This document shows positions 52,592 through 61,747 of a DNA stretch of 64,000 nucleotides, one piece after another. The stretch's first letter is position 1. Each line of letters opens with the position of its first letter. The stretch lies in NCBI RefSeq assembly GCF_900109545.1, contig NZ_FOAP01000012.1:124001-188000 (forward strand). Reading direction: 5' to 3'. The notes under the pieces are model-generated. The model had not been told where the DNA came from and did not search any database. It saw only the letters and a list, made by a program, of their open reading frames with translations. The position numbers and the translations under genes were made by a program. The stretch is from Stigmatella aurantiaca (GTDB lineage Bacteria > Myxococcota > Myxococcia > Myxococcales > Myxococcaceae).

Positions 52592-52603
52592 CGGAGTACC
52601 GCG

Positions 52604-53518
52604 ATGTGGACCCGGCCCAAACGGCTGAAACGACAGACAGGACGCTACGCGAGGGTGGATGGCATCCCCTACACGCTGCCCATCAACTCCCGGGAGTCCC
52701 CCGCGCTGATGGCGGCATTCACGATCGACGCGAGCAAGGCCGCCGCGCTGATGCCTGGCAACGAGGTACACCCGCTGCGCCTGTGGGGAAACAAGGGCGT
52801 GCTGCTCGTCACGGTCATCGACTACCGGGACACGGACATCGGGCCCTACATCGAGTTCAGCGTCGCCATCGCCTGCACCCACGGCCCGAAGCCCGCCCGC
52901 CCCCTGTGGCCCCTGCTCTTCCAGAAGCACCATGGGCTGGGCCAGTACGTGGTGGACCTGCCGGTGAGCACGGAGGTCTCCGTGAAGGGCGGCAAGGGCA
53001 TCTGGGGCATGCCCAAGCACCAGGCGAACCTGGACTTCCACATCAGCGGCCAGACCGTCAGCAGCCAGTACGACAAAGACGGGAAGCTGGCGCTGCGCAT
53101 CGAGATTGACCGGCCTGGCAAGGCGTGGCTCCCCCTGCGCGCCAGCGGTGCCAACTACTGCCAGTTCCGCGGGATGCTGATGAAGTCCCTCATCCACTTC
53201 CGGGGAAAATTCGCCCTCCGGCTGGGAAGGAAGGCCTCGGCCCACCTCACCCTCGGAGACCATCCGCGCGTGCAGCCGCTCAAGACGCTCGGGATTGCCT
53301 CCCAGCCGTTCTTCACCGGCTTCCTCCCCTCCGCGAGTGGCGAGCTGGATGACCATTTCGAGTGCTGGTTTCTCAGCTACCCCGCGCTTCCTGCCGGCCC
53401 CCAGGAGGGACTGGAGAGCGTGGCCGAGCTCGGCCTGAGCCAGCACTGGCTGACGCCGCCGAGCGCCGGCGGCAGGCAGCAGTCCCCGCTCCCTCCTCTC
53501 TCTCAGGAGCTCACATAA
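52604..53518 (+). CDS. Acetoacetate-decarboxylase-superfamily protein
   Basis: 304 residues, with the ADC-fold pattern: ALMPGNEVHPLRLWGNKGVL, GPYIEFSVAIAC, then KGIWGMPKHQANLDF in the position of the E/L-WG-x-PK Schiff-base loop. The Lys of PKHQ may match the catalytic Lys of acetoacetate decarboxylase. It starts 12 nt after the hydrolase stop, and its own stop abuts the next ATG (TAAATG). Its role in the operon is unknown. Confidence 0.8.
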   Translation: MWTRPKRLKRQTGRYARVDGIPYTLPINSRESPALMAAFTIDASKAAALMPGNEVHPLRLWGNKGVLLVTVIDYRDTDIGPYIEFSVAIACTHGPKPARPLWPLLFQKHHGLGQYVVDLPVSTEVSVKGGKGIWGMPKHQANLDFHISGQTVSSQYDKDGKLALRIEIDRPGKAWLPLRASGANYCQFRGMLMKSLIHFRGKFALRLGRKASAHLTLGDHPRVQPLKTLGIASQPFFTGFLPSASGELDDHFECWFLSYPALPAGPQEGLESVAELGLSQHWLTPPSAGGRQQSPLPPLSQELT

Positions 53519-54190
53519 ATGACCACCTCCTCCTCCGGCCTGACCTTTCGCGAGACCATGTCCGGTCCGCTGGCACTCCACGAGACCGATCCCCTCACGG
53601 GGGCGAACAAGGGCCGCCACACCCCCTTCACCTTCCACGCCACCATCCGCATCGACGACATGGAGGCGTTCATCCGGGACCCTCAGCATGAGGCCCACCT
53701 CACCGCCCACGTCTCCTATCCCCCTTTCGGCGACAACCTCCCGGTGAAGCGGGGATGCTTCAACCTCTTCAAGTCCGGCGACAGCCCAGACACCCGGCTG
53801 ATGACCTATGGCATGGCCTTCGAGCACCAGGGCCGCGAGTACTACCTGGCGGGCACGAAGACGATCCACGACGATCCAGGATCGGATCTGTGGCACGACA
53901 CCACCCGGCTCTACTGCCGGCTCCACGAAGGCCCGGACGAGCGCGGCCCCACGGTGGGCGCGGGCGTCCTCAAGCTGGGCCTGGGAGAGCTGCTCAAGCT
54001 CGTCTCCAGCATGCGCTCGTCCCGCGAGGGGGCCGCCGGTCTCCAGGCCGTGATGCACTTCGGCCGGTTCTTCCTCGGCGCCCTCTGGGAAATCTATCTC
54101 CCCCTCGCACGCGGGCCCGAAGCGGCGGCGCGCGAGCCGCTGTCCCCTCCCGTGAAAGAACCCGGAGCCCCCCATGACCCCACGGCGTGA
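53519..54190 (+). CDS. Stand-alone domain usually fused to GMC cholesterol-oxidase-like enzymes
   Basis: 223 residues beginning LTFRETMSGPL. A beta-rich body contains FTFHATIRIDDMEAFIRDPQ, LPVKRGCFNLF and YYLAGTKTIHDDPGSDLWHD, followed by a helical end GVLKLGLGELLKLVSSM and FGRFFLGALWEIYLP. I recognise this as a module found fused or adjacent to large GMC oxidoreductases. Here it is a separate gene and overlaps the GMC start by 17 bases. It probably forms a complex with that enzyme. Confidence 0.75.
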   Translation: MTTSSSGLTFRETMSGPLALHETDPLTGANKGRHTPFTFHATIRIDDMEAFIRDPQHEAHLTAHVSYPPFGDNLPVKRGCFNLFKSGDSPDTRLMTYGMAFEHQGREYYLAGTKTIHDDPGSDLWHDTTRLYCRLHEGPDERGPTVGAGVLKLGLGELLKLVSSMRSSREGAAGLQAVMHFGRFFLGALWEIYLPLARGPEAAAREPLSPPVKEPGAPHDPTA

Positions 54191-55946
54191 ACACTTTGAC
54201 GCCATCATCGTCGGCTCGGGCTTTGGCGGCTCGGTGATGGCGTGGCGGTTGGCGGAGGCAGGCCTGCGCGTCTGCCTCCTGGAGCGCGGCAAGGCCTATC
54301 CGCCCGGCTCCTTCCCCCGCAGTCCCTATGCCATGCGCAGCAACTTCTGGGACCCGAGCATGGGACTGCACGGGCTCTTCAACCTGTGGTCCTTCAAGAA
54401 GCTGGGCGGCGTGGTGGCCAGTGGGCTGGGGGGTGGCTCGCTCATCTATGCCAACGTGCTGCTGCGCAAGGACGAGCGGACCTTCGTCCACGAGAACTTG
54501 CAGGACGGCGGATACGAGGACTGGCCCGTCACCCGCGAGGACCTGGAGCCGCACTACGACGCCGTGGAGAAGATGCTCGGGACCCAGCGCTACCCCTTCG
54601 AGCACGAGCCCTACCGCCACACCTCGAAGACGATCGCGATGAAGCTCGCCGCCGAGCGGATGGGCCTTGAGGACGACTGGCAGCTCCCCCCGCTGGGGGT
54701 GACGTTCGCCAACCCGGGACAGCGCCCTGTGCCGGGAGAGCCCATCCGGGAGCGGTTCCCGAACCTGCACGGGCGGACACGCCTGACGTGCCGGCTGTGC
54801 GGCGAGTGTGACATTGGCTGCAACTACGGCAGCAAGAACACGCTCGACTACACGTACCTCTCGGCCGCGAAGCGGCTCGGAGCGGAGCTGCGCGTCCGGG
54901 CCGAGGTGAAGGCCTTCTGGCCCGAGGGGAGCGAGTACGCCGTCGAGTACGTGGACCACTCGGAGGCACGGGAGGGCGAGCGGCCCGAAGTGCCCACCTC
55001 GATGTTGCCCCGGACGATCATCTCCGCGGACCAGCTCGTCCTGGCGGCGGGAACCTTCGGGTCGACGTACCTGCTGCTCAAGAACCGGGCGGCGTTCCCG
55101 GGGCTCAGCGGCCAGCTCGGGACGCGGTTCTGCGGCAACGGCGACCTGCTGGGGTTCCTCTTCAAGTGTACGGACAGCAGCAAGGGCAAGCGCGAGCCGC
55201 GCATCCTCGATGGGGGCCACGGCCCGGTCATCACCAGCGCCCTCCACATCCGGGATGCCACCGAAGGGGGCACGGGGCGCGGCTACTACGTGGAGGACGC
55301 GGGCTACCCGGAGTTCGTCAACTGGCTCTACGAGGGCAGCGGCCAGCTCGCCCTGCTGCGCCGCTTCATGAGCCTGGGCCAGCGGCTCGTGAAGGGGTGG
55401 CTTGGCCTCAGCCGGGATACCGACGTGAGCGCCGAGATCGCCAGCGTCCTCGGCGACTGCGTGGGCTCGGCCAGCTCGCTGCCGCTGCTCGCCATGGGCC
55501 GGGACATCCCGGATGGGCGGATGAGCCTGAACCGTGACGGGCTGCTGGACATCGAATGGAGCATGCGCCGCTCGGCCAGCTACTTCCGGCGCGTCCGCCA
55601 GACCATGGCGGAGATCGCCGATGCGCTCGAAGGGAAGCTGCTCCACAACCCGCTCAGCTACCTCAGCCGCGTCATCACCGTGCACCCGCTCGGCGGCTGT
55701 CCCATGGGCCGTACCGCCGGGCAAGGCGTAGTGGACGCCCATGGCCAGGTCTTCAACCACCCCGGCCTCTATGTGGCCGATGGGGCGGTGATGCCGGGCC
55801 CCACCGGCCCCAACCCCAGCCTCACCATCGCCGCCCTGGCCGACCGCTTCGCCGATCACCTCATCGATCGCGCCCGCCGCCCCACTTCTCACCCCTCGTT
55901 TCATGTCCCTGTGAAGGAAGCGCCATGGCCTCACACGCGCACGTAA
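54174..55946 (+). CDS. GMC oxidoreductase, cholesterol-oxidase-like, with four-Cys cluster motif
   Basis: 590 residues. The FAD-binding GSGFGGS is at 14-20, a second dinucleotide contact is at VASGLGGGSLIYANVL, and the C-terminal active-site region is TVHPLGGCPMG and GPTGPNPSLTIAALADRFA. Between them, C206-x2-C209-x2-C212-x3-C216 (CRLCGECDIGCNYG) is spaced like a 4Fe-4S ligand set. This is known in some cholesterol-oxidase-like dehydrogenases and implies electron transfer other than to oxygen. No Tat or Sec signal is present, so it is cytoplasmic. It overlaps both neighbours in the operon. Confidence 0.9.
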   Translation: MTPRREHFDAIIVGSGFGGSVMAWRLAEAGLRVCLLERGKAYPPGSFPRSPYAMRSNFWDPSMGLHGLFNLWSFKKLGGVVASGLGGGSLIYANVLLRKDERTFVHENLQDGGYEDWPVTREDLEPHYDAVEKMLGTQRYPFEHEPYRHTSKTIAMKLAAERMGLEDDWQLPPLGVTFANPGQRPVPGEPIRERFPNLHGRTRLTCRLCGECDIGCNYGSKNTLDYTYLSAAKRLGAELRVRAEVKAFWPEGSEYAVEYVDHSEAREGERPEVPTSMLPRTIISADQLVLAAGTFGSTYLLLKNRAAFPGLSGQLGTRFCGNGDLLGFLFKCTDSSKGKREPRILDGGHGPVITSALHIRDATEGGTGRGYYVEDAGYPEFVNWLYEGSGQLALLRRFMSLGQRLVKGWLGLSRDTDVSAEIASVLGDCVGSASSLPLLAMGRDIPDGRMSLNRDGLLDIEWSMRRSASYFRRVRQTMAEIADALEGKLLHNPLSYLSRVITVHPLGGCPMGRTAGQGVVDAHGQVFNHPGLYVADGAVMPGPTGPNPSLTIAALADRFADHLIDRARRPTSHPSFHVPVKEAPWPHTRT

Positions 55947-57637
55947 GCAGCGTGCCAGCGTCCTCTCCCGCTGCACCTCCCCGGCCCCCGGGCCGGAAGA
56001 TGGTGTCCTGGTTGGATCCCCTCCTGCTTGCGAAGACAGGCCTGAGGGCCTCCATCTCCGCCACGATCGGAAAGCAGGCCGACCGGCGGCTGCTCGACGC
56101 GTTGGCGGCGCCCGAGGTGAAGCCCTATGACTTCTCCGTGGATGCGACGGGCAACCCCCGGGAGGAGCTGTGGTTCGATTATGTCTCGGACCTGGGGGAC
56201 GGCTGGGATTCCACCTACGCGGTGGCCCAGGCGGTTTCACACCCCACCCTCGCGGTGCGGGACGATTCAGGAGCCACCTACGAGACGCGCGGCGGGGAGC
56301 TGCTCGTGTTCGGTGGGGACGAGGTGTACCCGGCCGCGAGCGTGGCGGAGTACGTCGAGCGGACCCTCCAGCCCTGGGTCTGTGCCATTCGCGGGCAGCG
56401 GCGGCCGCCCCACCTGTTCGCCGTCCCGGGGAACCATGACTGGTATGATGGGCTCGTCTCCTTCATGCGCCTGTTCTGCCAGGGCCGCACCCTCGACGGG
56501 TTCAAGACCCACCAGCGCCGCAGCTACTTCTCCGTGAAGTTGCCCCAGGGGTGGTGGCTGCTCGGCGTGGACATGCAGCTCGAGTCGGACATCGACCGGC
56601 CCCAGGTCTCCTACTTCGAGGAGCTCGCCAAGCAGATGCGTGAGGGCGACCGCATCATCCTGTGCCTGGCGGAGCCCGCCTGGCTGGCCGCCCAGACGCA
56701 TTCCCAGGAGAGCCGCTTCCGCCTGGAGAACAACCTCCGCTACCTCGAAGAGCACGTGCTGGGAAAGAAGGTCAGCGTCTTCCTCGCGGGAGACATCCAC
56801 CACTACCAGCGCCATGCCAACGCGGAGGGGAGGCAGAAGATCGTCGCCGGAGGAGGCGGTGCCTTTCTGCACCCGACCCACGCATACCGGACGGAGGCCA
56901 CGCTGCGGGAGGGCTTCACCCCGCGCAAGAGCTTCCCGAGCCCCCAGGAGTCCCGGCGGCTGTGCTGGCGCAACCTCGGGCTCGCGGCCACCAGCCCCCG
57001 GTTTGGGCTGCTCACCGGCCTGCTCTACCTGCTGTTGGCCTGGGCGCTCCCGGTGAACCTCGGCGATGCGAACGTACCGCAGTCCCTGGGGCTCGTGGGG
57101 CTCACGCTGCTCTCCAGCCCGGGGCTCGTGCTCATCACCGTGCTCGCCCTCCTGGGGCTGATCGGCTTCGCGGACAAAAGCTTCGGCCGCTGGCGCTGGG
57201 CCGCGGGGGGGCTGCACGGCCTGGCGCACCTGGCCGCGGTGTTCCTGCTCGCCGTGGGCGTGGCGCACCTGATGGGCTCCGTCCTGCATCTGCCCTTCCG
57301 AAGCCCAGGGAGGGACTTGCTCAGCGCCGGGCTCTTCTTCGTGGGCGGCTTCCTGGCCGGACCGACGCTCATGGGCCTCTACCTGCTCCTCTCGCTCAAC
57401 GTCTTCGGCGCCCACGCGAACGAGGCGTTCTCCTCCCTGGCAATCCCCGACTGGAAGAACTTCATCCGGCTGCACATCGGCAAGAATGGAGAGCTGAGCA
57501 TCTTTCCCGTCGGCATCCGGCGCGTGCCCCGGGCGTGGAAGCCAGGAGAGACCGCCCGGGAGCCGGCGTGGATCGCGGATCCCCAGGAGCGGCGGGCCAC
57601 GCCCCCAGCGCTCATCGAGCCCCCCATCGTCCTGTGA
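55925..57637 (+). CDS. Membrane-anchored metallophosphoesterase
   Basis: 570 residues from ATG 55925 with GAAGGAAG upstream; the GMC stop lies 19 bases inside. The calcineurin-like metal motifs are present but altered at the first block: VSDLGDG, GGDEVYP, GNHDWYDG (the GNHD block) and AGDIHHYQRH (the GDxHxxxxH block). After about residue 355, five membrane helices follow, then a soluble tail. It is the last gene of the operon, and its role with the oxidase is unknown. A polar-lipid or nucleotide phosphate could be the substrate. Confidence 0.85.
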   Translation: MASHAHVSSVPASSPAAPPRPPGRKMVSWLDPLLLAKTGLRASISATIGKQADRRLLDALAAPEVKPYDFSVDATGNPREELWFDYVSDLGDGWDSTYAVAQAVSHPTLAVRDDSGATYETRGGELLVFGGDEVYPAASVAEYVERTLQPWVCAIRGQRRPPHLFAVPGNHDWYDGLVSFMRLFCQGRTLDGFKTHQRRSYFSVKLPQGWWLLGVDMQLESDIDRPQVSYFEELAKQMREGDRIILCLAEPAWLAAQTHSQESRFRLENNLRYLEEHVLGKKVSVFLAGDIHHYQRHANAEGRQKIVAGGGGAFLHPTHAYRTEATLREGFTPRKSFPSPQESRRLCWRNLGLAATSPRFGLLTGLLYLLLAWALPVNLGDANVPQSLGLVGLTLLSSPGLVLITVLALLGLIGFADKSFGRWRWAAGGLHGLAHLAAVFLLAVGVAHLMGSVLHLPFRSPGRDLLSAGLFFVGGFLAGPTLMGLYLLLSLNVFGAHANEAFSSLAIPDWKNFIRLHIGKNGELSIFPVGIRRVPRAWKPGETAREPAWIADPQERRATPPALIEPPIVL

Positions 57638-57654
57638 CGCCGCCGGCGGGCAGC

Positions 57655-58746
57655 TCAGCGGGTCATATCGAGCTGGCTGGGAGAGGCCTCGCGCCGCAAC
57701 CGCGAGGGCGCATACCGCTCATCCAGCCAGGCACTCTGGATCACCTCGGCGACGATCTCCTTGTAATGCGCGCGGATGACCCGTGCGACGCGCGGATCCC
57801 GGTAGAGCATCTGACACGCCTGACAGTGGTGGCCGAAGCGGCCTTCCCACTGGATGGAGGGGTCCCGCTCGGCGGCCCAGGCCAGGATCTTCTCGGGCCC
57901 TTTGTAACGGATCCACAGCTTCAGGAAGTCATTCTCCGCGGCCTCGATGGCTTCCTTCAGGAACGCGTTGCCCTCACCAGCCGTGGCCACGTTCAGCTCG
58001 GGGATGACGCGAAGCCCCAGACCGCAGCAGGAGCCAATCCGGCCATCGGACTGCAGGGTGTAGGTCTGCAAGACGCTGTCACAGCCGGTCCGGCTGGGAA
58101 GGTTGGCCGCGGTCACGGCGACGTGGTCCGGGTAGCGTTCCGTCTCTCCCGGCGCCAGCGGCATCCAGGGGCTCTCGATGACCCGGAGAGACTCCCGAAG
58201 CTCCGGGGCCAGCGCCGCGATGGCGGGTTGTCCGAGGAGCAGCTCCCGGGTGACGCGGCGCTCGGCCCGGAGCTCGACCATGATGTGCGTCTGGAGACGC
58301 CGCTCGACGGCGGCGACCGTGGCGTGGACCACCCGCTCCAGGGGAATGAAGCGCACGTGCTCATCCCCGGTGCTGTAGTTGATCTCCGACAAGCCCGCGT
58401 CCATGATCCGGGCGATCTTCTCGTGGGCGGCCTCGCGGGAGTGGGCCCAGTGCGCATTGGTGACAATGCGCGTGGGAAACCCGAGCGCGTGCGCCTCGGT
58501 GATGCCGGCCAACAAGTCATCCCACCGCAAGGTCGCTTCCCCTCCGGTGAAGACCACATTGTAGAAGCCCAACTCCTTCGCTTGATGGATGGCGTCGAGC
58601 ATGGTGCTCAAGGACAACCGGGTCCGATCCTTCGGGCTGCTGAGCGTTCCACAATCCTTGCACGCGGCGGGACACGTGAAGGTGGGCATGATGGACAAGG
58701 TCTTGCGCCCTTGGAACAAACCGGCCGCCAATGGGGACGTGTGCAT
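57655..58746 (-). CDS. Radical SAM protein with extra C-terminal cysteines (SPASM-like)
   Basis: 363 residues. The radical SAM cluster motif is C25-x3-C29-x2-C32 (FTCPAACKDC), with the SAM-binding GGE in VVFTGGEATL. Additional Cys residues in SRTGCDSV, GSCCGLG and GHHCQACQM suggest one or two auxiliary clusters, as in SPASM/twitch enzymes that modify peptides. The start is ATG 58746, 7 bases after the stop of the preceding 226-residue protein, so the two are one transcript. No standard RiPP precursor, protease or exporter is directly adjacent. Confidence 0.88.
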   Translation of the reverse strand: MHTSPLAAGLFQGRKTLSIMPTFTCPAACKDCGTLSSPKDRTRLSLSTMLDAIHQAKELGFYNVVFTGGEATLRWDDLLAGITEAHALGFPTRIVTNAHWAHSREAAHEKIARIMDAGLSEINYSTGDEHVRFIPLERVVHATVAAVERRLQTHIMVELRAERRVTRELLLGQPAIAALAPELRESLRVIESPWMPLAPGETERYPDHVAVTAANLPSRTGCDSVLQTYTLQSDGRIGSCCGLGLRVIPELNVATAGEGNAFLKEAIEAAENDFLKLWIRYKGPEKILAWAAERDPSIQWEGRFGHHCQACQMLYRDPRVARVIRAHYKEIVAEVIQSAWLDERYAPSRLRREASPSQLDMTR

Positions 58747-58753
58747 GAGGTCC

Positions 58754-59434
58754 TCACCGGATCTGGACGGAGAGATCGGCCAACGCGCCCACGTCCTTCA
58801 ACTCCTGGGCACGGGCGAGCAGCTGCTCGGAGATCGAGCGCAGGATGGCGGGGTTGACGAGCTGGCCCAGATCGCCAAAGCCCAGGCCGTTGAAGTTCTG
58901 GCTGGACCTCAGGGTCTGGTCGCTCGTGCTCGGCGAGTTGACAGGCGTGGCGACGGCCGTTCCCGCCGCGTTGTTGATGAGGATTTGCTGGGCACGGTCT
59001 CCCATGCCCGGAATGCCGAAGCCCGTGCTCGCATTGCTCACCACGCTCAGCAGCAGTTCGTGGTCGCCGAACTCCAGGAGCGCCTTGGCGAAGTCCTGGT
59101 TGAACTCATCCTTGCCGACCCGCCGCCCCTTGTTCTCGTTCGCATACTGGTCCATCCAGCGGAAGAACCGCTTGTTGGCGAGCACCGAGAAGAGCAGACG
59201 GTTCGCCTCGGAGGCGCGCTGCGGTGGCAACTTCTCCTGGAAGACCCGGTCCATGATGATGCCGGCAGGGTCCTGGATGAAGCGCTGCTGGGCCTTCTCA
59301 TCCGTGTCGAGATCCTGGAAGAGCGCCACCATGCTCTGGCGGAACGCCTTGCGGCCCAAGACCAGGGGCGGCGTCGAGGGCTCGCGGAGACCGGGTTTCT
59401 TGGAAGTGAAGGCACGTCGAGTCTTGGTGGCCAT
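58754..59434 (-). CDS. Unrecognised protein coupled to a radical SAM enzyme; possible substrate
   Basis: 226 residues from ATG 59434 with GAGGGAAG upstream. A basic start (MATKTRRAFTSKKPG) is followed by a helical part of about 120 residues (KAQQRFIQDPAGIIMDRVFQ, ASEANRLLFSVLANKRF). A flexible segment rich in Ser, Thr, Asn and Gly follows (about 130-190; SNASTGFGIPG, ATPVNSPSTS), and then an amphipathic end. The layout, helical N-terminus and low-complexity C-terminal half beside a SPASM-like radical SAM gene, resembles a leader/core arrangement but is longer than typical. No family is recognised. Confidence 0.65.
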   Translation of the reverse strand: MATKTRRAFTSKKPGLREPSTPPLVLGRKAFRQSMVALFQDLDTDEKAQQRFIQDPAGIIMDRVFQEKLPPQRASEANRLLFSVLANKRFFRWMDQYANENKGRRVGKDEFNQDFAKALLEFGDHELLLSVVSNASTGFGIPGMGDRAQQILINNAAGTAVATPVNSPSTSDQTLRSSQNFNGLGFGDLGQLVNPAILRSISEQLLARAQELKDVGALADLSVQIR

Positions 59435-59518
59435 GGGGCTTCCCTCGGGCGCAAGTGGATCCATCCCACTTCAGTCAGAGGGAGCAGCCCTGGCTTGTGA
59501 CGAAAAGCCTCCCTTTGC

Positions 59519-59953
59519 CTAGCCCTGGGGAACCGGCGGTTGCGGCATGAAGTCCTGCTGCCCGCGAGCCTCCGGAACGCAGGTGTACTTCACCGTGCGC
59601 GAGCCGAGCAGGAACGGAATGAGGGTGGCGCCGGTCGCCGCGCAGGAAGACACCCGCTCATCGGATTCGTCCTTGCAGATCGCCGCGCCCGCGAAGGCTC
59701 CCGCCACCCCCAGGCCGATGTTGATGAGCCAGTCCGTGCCGCTCAACTCGCTCTCCGCCCGGGCCAGGCCGTTGGGGCACTCGCCTCCCGCGGGGGAAGA
59801 CAGCGGCACCAGGCCCGCGATGGTGAACCACTGGCGGTCCGAGTACTCCCGGCCTCCCGGCGCGCGATCCGTGACGATGCTCGTGTGGTAACACCCCGCC
59901 TGGCTCATCAGCACTGCCCCGGTGACCGCCACAGCTGCAAACCGTTTCAACAT
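59519..59953 (-). CDS. Bor-like lipoprotein
   Basis: 144 residues. The signal peptide MLKRFAAVAVTGAVLMSQAG ends in a lipobox (SQAGC, C21). The mature part, with YHTSIVTDRAPGG, WFTIAGLVPLSSP, GECPNGLARAESELSG and YTCVPE, follows the pattern of the lambda Bor/YcfR-like lipoprotein family: a small disulphide-bonded beta domain with a hydrophobic mid-segment (GLGVAGAFAGAAIC). It is probably outer-membrane. It lies upstream of the radical SAM pair on the same strand with an 84-bp gap and may belong to the same transcript. Confidence 0.72.
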   Translation of the reverse strand: MLKRFAAVAVTGAVLMSQAGCYHTSIVTDRAPGGREYSDRQWFTIAGLVPLSSPAGGECPNGLARAESELSGTDWLINIGLGVAGAFAGAAICKDESDERVSSCAATGATLIPFLLGSRTVKYTCVPEARGQQDFMPQPPVPQG

Positions 59954-60100
59954 GAGTCCCTCTCCCGAAGTGAGCCTGGGCAGCCGCGCCCGGCATGTCC
60001 GCGCACGGACCAGGAGAATCCGCGTCTGTGCGCGTTCTCCCTCAATTAGGGCTTAGCGAATCCTCCTCGGGGAAGCCATACTCCTTTCACGCGAGCCCCC

Positions 60101-61738
60101 ATGACCCAGAAGCCCTCCTCCGGACGTCCCCACAAGGACCGTCTCCTCCAGCAGCTCCAGCAAGGAACCCTCTCCCGCCGCGGCTTCCTGACGCTGCTCG
60201 GCCTGTCGGCCACGGCCGTGGGAACCCAGACCCTCTTTGGCTGTGGGGACGCCTCCTCCGAGTACGACTACATCATCGTGGGCGCGGGCTCGGCGGGGTG
60301 CACCCTGGCGGCCCGGCTGCTCATGGACTCGGATGCGCGCGTGCTGCTGATCGAGGCCGGGGGCACGAATGACCGCGAGGAGATCCGCGACTTCAGCCAG
60401 TCCTGGAAGCTGACGCAGCCCGGCTCCGAGACCGACTGGGGCTACAAGTCCGTGCCCCAGCCCGCGCTGCGGGACAAGGTCCAGTCCTACTCCTGCGGCA
60501 AGGTGCTGGGGGGCAGCAGCTCCATCAACGGCATGGTCTGGGTGAAGGGCAACCCGGCCGACTTCGATGGCTGGGCCGCGGCCGGATGCCCCGGGTGGGA
60601 CGCCCGCAGCGTTCAGCCCTCGTTCCAGACCTTGAGCCAGGCGATTCAGCCGTCCGCCGCGCTCACGTCGCGCAACGCGCTGGCCCAGGCAGTGTTCGAG
60701 GCCGCCGCCGGGCTCGGCCATGCCCGCAACACGGACTACAACGGCGAGAGCCAGCGGGGCGTGAGCTACACCCAGCTCAATGTGTGGGAGGACGGCCGGC
60801 GCCAGGACGCCTTCACCGCCTTCGTGGCGCCGCACGCGGACAACCCCCGGTTGAGCATCCTGACCGGGGCCCAGGTCAAGCGCATCTCCGTACGAGGGAA
60901 GAAGGCGGACGGGGTCATCCTGGACCAAGCGGGCGCGGAGCAGACGCTGAAGGCGAACCGGGAAGTCATCGTCTGCGCGGGCACCCTGCACACCCCCCAG
61001 CTGCTGATGCTCTCGGGGATTGGCAACCCGGCGGACCTGGAGCCCCATGGCATTCCCTTGGTGGCGACGGTGCCGGGGGTGGGCCGGAACCTGCACGATC
61101 ACCTCATCTCGGTGGCGGCCCGGAAGCTGCGGCAGCCCGAGCCGGCGTCTCACATCACCGCGATGGACGTGAATGTCTTCTTCGGGGAGGGGCCCCGGCC
61201 CGGCATGCCGAGGTTCCAGGCGCAGGCCTATTACATGCGCTACGGCTGGGGCACGTACCCCTCGGAGGCGGTGGCCTTTGGCCTCATCCACCTGCACCCG
61301 ACGAGCCGGGGCACCGTGAAGCTGCGCTCGGCGGACTTCCGGGACGCGCCGCTCATCGACCCGGCCCTGCTCTCCACGGAGGAGGACCTGGCCCATCAAC
61401 TCGAAGGCTACAAGGCCATCCGGGGCCTGCTCGCCGCGCCCGGCTTGCGCGACTGGGTGGAGGACGTGGAACACACCCCCGGGCCGGACGTCTCCACGGA
61501 CGAGCAGCTGCTGGCCGCCCTGCGCCAGCACTCCGAGAGCGACTTCCATCCGGTGGGCACGTGCCGCATGGGCCAGGATGACCTGGCGGTGGTGGATCCC
61601 CAGCTTCGCGTGAGGGGCCTGGAGGGGCTGCGGCTGGCGAGCGCCGCCATCATGCCCACCGTCCCCTCGGGCAACACCAACGCGCCCAGCATGATGGTGG
61701 GCGACCACGCGGGCCGGCTGATCCTCGGGCGCGGCTGA
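60101..61738 (+). CDS. Tat-exported GMC oxidoreductase (choline-dehydrogenase-like)
   Basis: 545 residues. The N-terminus has a twin-arginine signal (SRRGFLTLLG, R26-R27) ending in FGCGDAS, where C48 could be lipidated. The FAD-binding GAGSAG is at 61-66. GMC signatures follow: CGKVLGGSSSINGMVWVKGN, NREVIVCAGTLHTPQLLMLS, and the catalytic region FHPVGTCRMG with NTNAPSMMVGDHAG. It would oxidise an alcohol outside the cytoplasm after folding with FAD inside. The substrate is unknown. It is divergent from the Bor-like gene. Confidence 0.9.
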   Translation: MTQKPSSGRPHKDRLLQQLQQGTLSRRGFLTLLGLSATAVGTQTLFGCGDASSEYDYIIVGAGSAGCTLAARLLMDSDARVLLIEAGGTNDREEIRDFSQSWKLTQPGSETDWGYKSVPQPALRDKVQSYSCGKVLGGSSSINGMVWVKGNPADFDGWAAAGCPGWDARSVQPSFQTLSQAIQPSAALTSRNALAQAVFEAAAGLGHARNTDYNGESQRGVSYTQLNVWEDGRRQDAFTAFVAPHADNPRLSILTGAQVKRISVRGKKADGVILDQAGAEQTLKANREVIVCAGTLHTPQLLMLSGIGNPADLEPHGIPLVATVPGVGRNLHDHLISVAARKLRQPEPASHITAMDVNVFFGEGPRPGMPRFQAQAYYMRYGWGTYPSEAVAFGLIHLHPTSRGTVKLRSADFRDAPLIDPALLSTEEDLAHQLEGYKAIRGLLAAPGLRDWVEDVEHTPGPDVSTDEQLLAALRQHSESDFHPVGTCRMGQDDLAVVDPQLRVRGLEGLRLASAAIMPTVPSGNTNAPSMMVGDHAGRLILGRG

Positions 61739-61747
61739 GGCCTCGCC

